From Streptomyces sp. MA5143a (lineage in GTDB: Bacteria > Actinomycetota > Actinomycetes > Streptomycetales > Streptomycetaceae), in the NCBI RefSeq assembly GCF_900290235.1, contig NZ_OLMK01000088.1:80368-144367 (forward strand): 64,000 nt of DNA. Direction: 5' to 3'. Under the pieces are notes generated by a model that worked only from the letters and a program-made list of their open reading frames with translations, was not told where the DNA came from and did no database searches. Shown here in pieces: positions 59,051-64,000 of the stretch (its first letter is position 1; each line of letters starts with the position of its first letter). Made by a program: the position numbers and the translations under genes.

Positions 59051-59947
59051 GTGACCATGACCCCCGTGCGACCGGCCCGTCCGACCGTCACTCCGCTGGC
59101 CGGGCACATCGGCGCCGAGATAGGCGGCGTGGACGCGGCCGCCCCGCCGGCCGCGGCCACCGTCGCGGAACTGCGCCGGGCCCTGCTCCGGTACAAGGTC
59201 GTCTTCCTGAGGAACCAGCGGCTGGACTACGCGAGCCAGGCGGCCTTCGCCCGCGCCTTCGGCGACCTGACGCTCGGTCATCCCATCTACCGGGCGCCGG
59301 AGGACCGGCCCGAGGTCAGGGAGCTCGACTCCCGCCAGGGCACCCGCGCCAACCACTGGCACACCGATCTCACGTTCGTCGACCGGCCGCCCGCGCTGGC
59401 CTTCCTGCACAACAAGATCGCCCCGCCCTACGGCGGCGACACCCTGTGGGCGAACACCGTGACCGCGTACGAGTCGCTGCCCGAGCCGCTGAGGGCGCTC
59501 GCCGACCGGCTGCGGGTCGTGCACAGCAACGACTCCGACTACACGGACGCCACGGTGGCGGCGCGCCGCGAGTACATCTCCACCCTGTTCGAGACCGAGC
59601 ACCCGGCGGTGCACGTCCACCCGGAGACCGGCGAACGCGCCCTGCTGCTGGGCGGATTCGCGCGCCGGGCGGTCGGGCTCTCCCCGCAGGCCTCGCGGGA
59701 CGTACTGCGTGTCCTCCAGGAGTACGTCACCACGCCCGAGCACACCGTCCACTGGCGGTGGAGCGAGGGCGACCTGGCGATCTGGGACAACCGGGCCACG
59801 CAGCACTACGCCGTGTTCGACTACGGCGACATGGACCGGCGCGCGGAACGGTGCACCGTGACCGGCTCCGTCCCCGTGGGGGTCGACGGACGGCCGAGCA
59901 CGGTGCTGACCGGCGACACCACGGCATACAGCGACGGCGTCTCCTGA
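59051..59947 (+). CDS. TauD/TfdA-family Fe(II)/2-oxoglutarate dioxygenase
   Basis: The protein is 298 residues from GTG 59051, which has AGAAAGG upstream; ATG 59057 and a GTG at 58979 overlapping the PKS stop are alternatives. TauD signatures are PLAGHIGAEIGGVD, the iron motif His-x-Asp in ANHWHTDLTF, and the distal His in WDNRATQHYAVFDYG, followed by the 2-oxoglutarate-binding Arg in MDRRAERCTVTG. It follows the PKS and should hydroxylate or desaturate a cluster intermediate. Confidence 0.93.
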   Translation: MTMTPVRPARPTVTPLAGHIGAEIGGVDAAAPPAAATVAELRRALLRYKVVFLRNQRLDYASQAAFARAFGDLTLGHPIYRAPEDRPEVRELDSRQGTRANHWHTDLTFVDRPPALAFLHNKIAPPYGGDTLWANTVTAYESLPEPLRALADRLRVVHSNDSDYTDATVAARREYISTLFETEHPAVHVHPETGERALLLGGFARRAVGLSPQASRDVLRVLQEYVTTPEHTVHWRWSEGDLAIWDNRATQHYAVFDYGDMDRRAERCTVTGSVPVGVDGRPSTVLTGDTTAYSDGVS

Positions 59948-59975
59948 CGCCGTCGCCGGGTGATGAGGGGCGGTG

Positions 59976-61343
59976 TCAGCCGGCCGCGGCCGACACCGCC
60001 GCGTACAGACCGTCGACGACGGCCGTGGCGCCCTCGTCGTCGATGACCAGGGGCGGTACGGCCATGACGGCCGCGCCGACCTGACGCAGCAGCAGCCCGT
60101 TGTCGCGGGCCCGGGCCAGGACGTCGGTAGCCAGCTCGGGTGCGGCCGTCTCGACGACCAGGATCAGACCGAGTCCGCGCACGTCGACCACGCCCGGCGC
60201 GTCGGCCAGCGGTGCCAGCCGGCGGAGCAGGTCGGCGCCGAGCCGGTCCGCCCGCTCGGGCAGCCGCTGCCGCTCCAGGACGTCGAGGGTGGCGAGCGCC
60301 GCCGCGCAGGCCACCGCGTGGCCGGAGGTGGTGTGTCCGTAGCGGAGCCCTCCGATGACCGGGTCCCGGTCGAAGGTGTCGTGGACGCGCTGCCGTACGG
60401 TGACCGCCGCGATCGGCACATAGCCGCCGCTGAGGCCTTTGCTGCTGACGAGGATGTCCGGGGTGACGTCCTCGCGGAGCGTGGCGAACATGGCGCCGCA
60501 GCGGCCGTACGCGGTGAAGACCTCGTCGAGGACCAGCAGGGTGCCGGTGGCGTCGCACAGCGCGCGCAGCTCCCGCAGGAAACCGGGCGGCAGCATGACG
60601 GCGCCGCCGACGTTGAGGAACGGTTCGACGACGACGGCGGCCGGGAGGTCGTCGGGGTCGTGCCCGATGGCCTGCTCGAAGGCGGCGAGCAGGGCGGGTC
60701 GGGCGTCCGCGTGGCGCAGTTCCCGTGCTTCGAGGGGAAGTTCGACCCTGGTCACGGGGAGCGGCTCGGCCAGCAGGTGACGGTTGCGGGGCAGCGTGGA
60801 CAGGCTGCGGCTGAGGAGCGTGGCACCGTGGTAGGAGCGGGCGAAGGTGACCACCCGGGAGCGGGGGCGGCCGAGGTGGGCCCAGTAGGACACGGCCATC
60901 ATGAGGGCGGCGTCGAAGCCCTCGGAGCCGCTGTTGACGAAGAGCGTCTTGGTCATGTCGGCCGGGAGGTGTCCGGCGAGGCGTTCGGCGAGCAGGCCGG
61001 CGGGCCGGTGGCCGGCGACCGAGAGGTCGAAGTGGTGGAGCCGCGACGCCTGGTCGACGATGGCCCGCAGGACGTCGGGGTGGGCGTAGCCGCAGGTGGA
61101 GTTGAGGGCGGAGGCGTCGACGTAGGCGCGGCCGTCGATGTCCCACACCTGGTGGCCCGCTCCGTGCGAGACGGTCAGGGCGGAGCGGTCGGCGGCCAGG
61201 GGTGTCCATGTGTGCCAGACGTGCCGTCGGTCCCGCTCCCGCACGGCCTCACGGTCGACGGCGGGGGCGGTGGGGGGCCGGTCGCCAGGAGCAGTCGGTG
61301 TCTCGGGGCGGCGGGGTTCGGCGGTGGTCCAAGGTGCGTTCAT
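59976..61343 (-). CDS. Class III PLP-dependent aminotransferase
   Basis: The protein is 455 residues. SGSEGFDAALMMAVSYW and YHGATLLSRSLS form the cofactor pocket, LLVLDEVFTAYGRCG contains the Asp that pairs with the pyridine nitrogen, and Lys near 300 in DILVSSKGLSGGY is the Schiff-base lysine. Class III enzymes act on omega-amino groups or beta-amino acids. It could make an unusual amino acid for the NRPS or ATP-grasp ligases. It is the last gene of the minus-strand operon behind the methyltransferase and SDR, and converges with the TauD gene. Confidence 0.93.
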   Translation of the reverse strand: MNAPWTTAEPRRPETPTAPGDRPPTAPAVDREAVRERDRRHVWHTWTPLAADRSALTVSHGAGHQVWDIDGRAYVDASALNSTCGYAHPDVLRAIVDQASRLHHFDLSVAGHRPAGLLAERLAGHLPADMTKTLFVNSGSEGFDAALMMAVSYWAHLGRPRSRVVTFARSYHGATLLSRSLSTLPRNRHLLAEPLPVTRVELPLEARELRHADARPALLAAFEQAIGHDPDDLPAAVVVEPFLNVGGAVMLPPGFLRELRALCDATGTLLVLDEVFTAYGRCGAMFATLREDVTPDILVSSKGLSGGYVPIAAVTVRQRVHDTFDRDPVIGGLRYGHTTSGHAVACAAALATLDVLERQRLPERADRLGADLLRRLAPLADAPGVVDVRGLGLILVVETAAPELATDVLARARDNGLLLRQVGAAVMAVPPLVIDDEGATAVVDGLYAAVSAAAG

Positions 61344-61458
61344 GGGCGCTCTCTTCTCGGGCGTGTCGGGTCCTTGACTGCGTCGGTGTCGGTGTCGGAG
61401 CCGCCGTGCGGTGTCCCGGCGGGACGGAGCGCACGGACGCGGGCGCGGGCCGGTGGGG

Positions 61459-62196
61459 TCACCAGGCCAGGGGGCCGTGCTCGTCGAAGAAGCCGCCGCT
61501 CGGGCCGTCGTCGGGGAGGGTGGCGAGCGCGACGAGGGCGCGGGCGCCCTCCTCGACGGTGCGGGGCGCGCGGAAGTCGTTCATGGCGGTGGCCGTCCAG
61601 CCCGGCGACACCGAGTTGATCTTGATGTGCCTCAGGTCCGGGTCCTGGCGGAAGGCGAGGTCGTACTGGACGGTCAGCATGTTGAGGGCCGCCTTCGAGG
61701 CGGTGTACGCGAGGCGCGCCGAGGCGTCGCCGGGCAGGTCCGCGCCGGAGGTGGTGAGGCCGAACGAGGCCGTGGTGCTGGAGACGTTGACGACGCGGGG
61801 CGCCGGGGAGCGGCGCAGCAGCGGCAGCAGGGCGTGGAGCACGGCGACCGGGCCGACGACGTTGACGTCGAGGAGGTCGCGGACGAGCCGGGCGTCGGTG
61901 TCGACGGCGGTGGCCCCGCGGAAGTGACCGGCGTTGTTGACCAGGACGTCGAGCCTGCCGTGCTCCTTCTCCAGCCGGTCGGCGAGTTCGGTGGCGCTGT
62001 GGGCGTCCGTCACGTCGAGCGCCACGGGCGTGACATGGACGCCTTCGCGGTCGAGCGCGCGGGCGGCGTTCTCGCCCTGCCGGATGTCGCGGGCGCCGAG
62101 GAGGACCCGGGCGCCGCGCACGGCGAGTTGCCGGGCGGCCTCCCGTCCGATGCCCCGGTTGGCGCCGGTGACGAGGACGATCGTGTCCGGGGTCAT
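61459..62196 (-). CDS. Short-chain dehydrogenase/reductase
   Basis: The protein is 245 residues from ATG 62196, overlapping the methyltransferase stop (ATGA). TGANRGIGREAA binds NADP (the following GARD supports NADPH), NNAGHFRG is the structural motif and the catalytic Tyr/Lys are in LAYTASKAALNMLT, with Ser in NVSSTTASFG. It is close to carbonyl-reductase-like SDRs. It may reduce the ketone left by the KR-less PKS (inference). Confidence 0.92.
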   Translation of the reverse strand: MTPDTIVLVTGANRGIGREAARQLAVRGARVLLGARDIRQGENAARALDREGVHVTPVALDVTDAHSATELADRLEKEHGRLDVLVNNAGHFRGATAVDTDARLVRDLLDVNVVGPVAVLHALLPLLRRSPAPRVVNVSSTTASFGLTTSGADLPGDASARLAYTASKAALNMLTVQYDLAFRQDPDLRHIKINSVSPGWTATAMNDFRAPRTVEEGARALVALATLPDDGPSGGFFDEHGPLAW

Positions 62197-62936
62197 CGCT
62201 CGGGCCGGTACACCGAGACATGACCGGTGCTGTCGGGGCCGAAGGGGCGGCCGGACCAGTCGGCGACCCGCCGGTCGAGGCGCAGGCCGGCGCGGGCCGC
62301 CATCACGTCGAGTTCGGCGGGCCAGCAGTAGCGCTCGGCGTGGGGGCGCAGTCGGACGCCGTCCGCGCCGAAGGTGATCTTCTGGCTGTGGAAGCGCTGG
62401 GCGGCCAGGTCGAAGCGGTACACCTCGATGGTGGCGGAGTCCTCCGTCACCGAGAGGGCCTGGACGCGCTGGCCCCGGTCGAAGAACGACGGGTCCGGGA
62501 CATAGGTCTCCACCACGAAGGCGCCTTCGTCGTCGAGGACGCGGGCGACATTGCGGAAGCAGTCCTGCTGGCGCTCGGCCTCCAGAAGGTTGAACAGGGT
62601 GTTGTAGACGAGGTAGACGAGGGTGAAGGGGCCGGTGACCGGTACGTCGGCCATGTCGCCGACGGTCACGGGGACGTCCTCGCCGCCGGGTTTCTCGCGC
62701 AGGCGCGCGGCCATCTTCGCGGACCCCTCGACGCCCTCCACGCGGATGCCGCGGGCGGCCAGCGGCAGGGCCACCCGGCCGGTGCCGACGGCGAGTTCGA
62801 GGGCGGACCCGCCCTTGGCCAGGGGGGCGAGGAAGTCGACGGCGGGCGTGGGGTCCAGGCTGGTCCTGTCGTCGTAGTCGTCGGCCCAGACCTCGCCGAA
62901 GAGCGCGGGATCGCCGAACTTCCGATCGGTGGCCAT
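62193..62936 (-). CDS. Class I SAM-dependent methyltransferase
   Basis: The protein is 247 residues from ATG 62936. The SAM-binding motif is ALELAVGTGRVALPLAARG, with motif II VEGVEGSAKMAARL and motif IV FTLVYLVYNTLFNL. O- or N-methylation of the cluster product is likely; the acceptor is unknown. It heads a three-gene operon (methyltransferase, SDR, aminotransferase), with dyad site 5 about 36 bases upstream of its start codon. Confidence 0.92.
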   Translation of the reverse strand: MATDRKFGDPALFGEVWADDYDDRTSLDPTPAVDFLAPLAKGGSALELAVGTGRVALPLAARGIRVEGVEGSAKMAARLREKPGGEDVPVTVGDMADVPVTGPFTLVYLVYNTLFNLLEAERQQDCFRNVARVLDDEGAFVVETYVPDPSFFDRGQRVQALSVTEDSATIEVYRFDLAAQRFHSQKITFGADGVRLRPHAERYCWPAELDVMAARAGLRLDRRVADWSGRPFGPDSTGHVSVYRPER

Positions 62937-62971
62937 GAGAAACCCCTTCATTCGATGGACTCGGTACCATC

Positions 62972-63007
62972 TTGCCCCGCTTGGCAACTCAAAGGCAATG
63001 CATTGCC
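62972..63007. promoter_or_regulatory. GGCAA/TTGCC dyad array, site 5
   Basis: TTGCC-CCGCT-TGGCAA (62972-62987) has the same 5-base spacing as site 2. GGCAATGCATTGCC (62994-63007) is a perfect 14-base palindrome. They lie between the methyltransferase operon and the divergent phosphotransferase-like gene. Confidence 0.8.
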
Positions 63008-63083
63008 AGCCGGGTGGAGCGATCGCGGATCGGAAGTGTCAAATCCGTTGCGCGGGCACGCCCTTTCGAGCGATCATCGGCCC

Positions 63084-63992
63084 ATGGCTTCGACACCCCC
63101 CGATGGCCGCGCAGGCATCGACGCCGCGCTGGTCACCAGGCTGATCGCCGGTCAGTTCCCGCAGTGGGCCGACTTACCCGTGGTGCCGGTGGAGGTTGAC
63201 GGCTGGGACAACCGCACCTATCGCCTCGGTGACGACATGTCGGTCCGGCTGCCCACCGCCGCCGGGTACGTCCCCGCGGTCGACAAGGAGAGCGCGTGGC
63301 TGCCACGGCTGGCGCCCGCGCTGCCGGTGGCGATCCCGGCCGTGCTGGGCAAGGGCGTCCCCGGCGAGGGATACCCCTTCCCCTGGTCGGTGCGCGGCTG
63401 GCTGGACGGCGAGACGTCCGCACCCGAGCGCATCGACGACATGGCACAGTTCGCCGTCGCCCTCGCCGACTTCCTCCTCGCCCTCCAGCGCTGCGACACC
63501 ACCGGCGGCCCGGTCGCCGGGCAGCACAGCTGGTACCGGGGCGCCCCGCCGGCGCACTACGACGAGGAGACCCGCCGCTGTCTCGCCGCCCTCGAAGGCC
63601 GCGTCGACACCGGGCGGGCCGCCGAGGTCTGGCGGGCCGCGCTCGCCGCCGAGTTCCGCGGGGCGCCCGTGTGGTTCCACGGGGACATCGCGAGCGGCAA
63701 CCTGCTGGTCAGGGACCGCAAGTTGACGGCCGTCATCGACTTCGGCACCTCGGGGGTCGGCGACCCGGCCTGCGACCTGGTGATCGCGTGGACGATGTTC
63801 TCCGGCGACAGCCGCGAGGCGTTCCGGCGCGCGGTCGCCCAGGACGAGGGCACATGGGCGCGGGCCCGGGGCTGGGCCCTGTGGAAGTCGCTGCTCATGC
63901 TGTCCGAGACCATCGACACCGACCCGGACCTGGCCGCCTTCCACCGGCGGGTCATCGACCAGGTCCTCTCCGATCACGACGACTTCGCCTAG
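63084..63992 (+). CDS. Aminoglycoside-phosphotransferase-family protein
   Basis: The protein is 302 residues from ATG 63084. The kinase-like fold shows WDNRTYRLGDDMSVRLP at the nucleotide loop, the catalytic loop VWFHGDIASGNLLV and the metal-binding VIDFGTSGVGDPACD. Members phosphorylate aminoglycosides, macrolides or cell metabolites; substrates cannot be told by eye. Leu-31 is encoded by TTA (63174-63176), suggesting bldA control. It may be a self-resistance gene of the cluster because it shares dyad site 5, but it could equally be a flanking gene. Confidence 0.9.
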   Translation: MASTPPDGRAGIDAALVTRLIAGQFPQWADLPVVPVEVDGWDNRTYRLGDDMSVRLPTAAGYVPAVDKESAWLPRLAPALPVAIPAVLGKGVPGEGYPFPWSVRGWLDGETSAPERIDDMAQFAVALADFLLALQRCDTTGGPVAGQHSWYRGAPPAHYDEETRRCLAALEGRVDTGRAAEVWRAALAAEFRGAPVWFHGDIASGNLLVRDRKLTAVIDFGTSGVGDPACDLVIAWTMFSGDSREAFRRAVAQDEGTWARARGWALWKSLLMLSETIDTDPDLAAFHRRVIDQVLSDHDDFA

Positions 63993-64000
63993 GGCGTGTT

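Overview
The window is high-GC actinomycete DNA, almost certainly from a Streptomyces chromosome. Codon third positions are nearly all G or C. The few TTA (bldA-type) codons sit in accessory genes: the DinB-like protein, a small secreted protein, an ArsR-like regulator and an aminoglycoside-phosphotransferase-like gene. Tat and Sec signal peptides, HxlR, XRE, LacI and AraC regulators, a DUF6328 membrane protein, a GAF-ANTAR protein and dense antibiotic-type biosynthesis genes all fit. No rRNA, tRNA, CRISPR array or complete insertion sequence was seen.

Layout. 1-23 kb holds mixed accessory and housekeeping genes: DinB-like, AraC/MBL pair, YihY, M1 peptidase, a Tat-exported GH29 alpha-fucosidase with lectin domains, GAPDH with a GlxA-type regulator, a Ser/Thr kinase, two HxlR regulators each divergent from an enzyme gene, and a phospholipase-D-type synthase. 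Between 17.7 and 18.3 kb two divergent genes have both lost their 5' ends. 23.4-30.2 kb is a compact RiPP locus: MFS exporter, prolyl-oligopeptidase-type peptidase, a 40-residue precursor peptide flanked by strong hairpins, a B12-type radical SAM RiPP enzyme, a DUF5825-type partner and a small secreted protein. 30-36 kb carries a LacI regulator, a ferric-reductase-like flavohaem protein, a 105-bp MITE-like inverted repeat beside a VapB-like gene, and a secreted delta-60/RTX repeat protein.

36-64 kb looks like one regulon around a hybrid NRPS-PKS cluster. A divergent pair at its centre encodes a 70-residue secreted peptide with three copies of the motif (D/G)IDWP, the last at the exact C terminus, and an XRE-type regulator with a TPR-like C-terminal domain. 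This is the layout of RRNPP peptide quorum-sensing systems of Firmicutes. The intergenic DNA carries GGCAA/TTGCC dyads, and the same dyads recur between SDR and aldo-keto reductase, between glycosyltransferase and MFS, between NRPS and PKS, and upstream of the methyltransferase operon. The peptide promoter -35 box lies inside one of them.

Cluster logic (inferred). A six-gene minus-strand operon encodes NRPS (A-PCP-C), P450, ATP-grasp ligase, RidA-like protein, HSL-type hydrolase and a second ATP-grasp ligase, most joined by stop/start overlaps. The divergent operon encodes a KS-AT-ACP PKS and a TauD-type oxygenase. A third operon encodes methyltransferase, SDR and class III aminotransferase. 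A phytanoyl-CoA-type oxygenase and a polysaccharide deacetylase with an IS110-like N-terminal domain lie nearby. No thioesterase was seen, so release may use the C domain or the ATP-grasp ligases. The product is unknown.

All family assignments come from reading motifs by eye. No database search was run.
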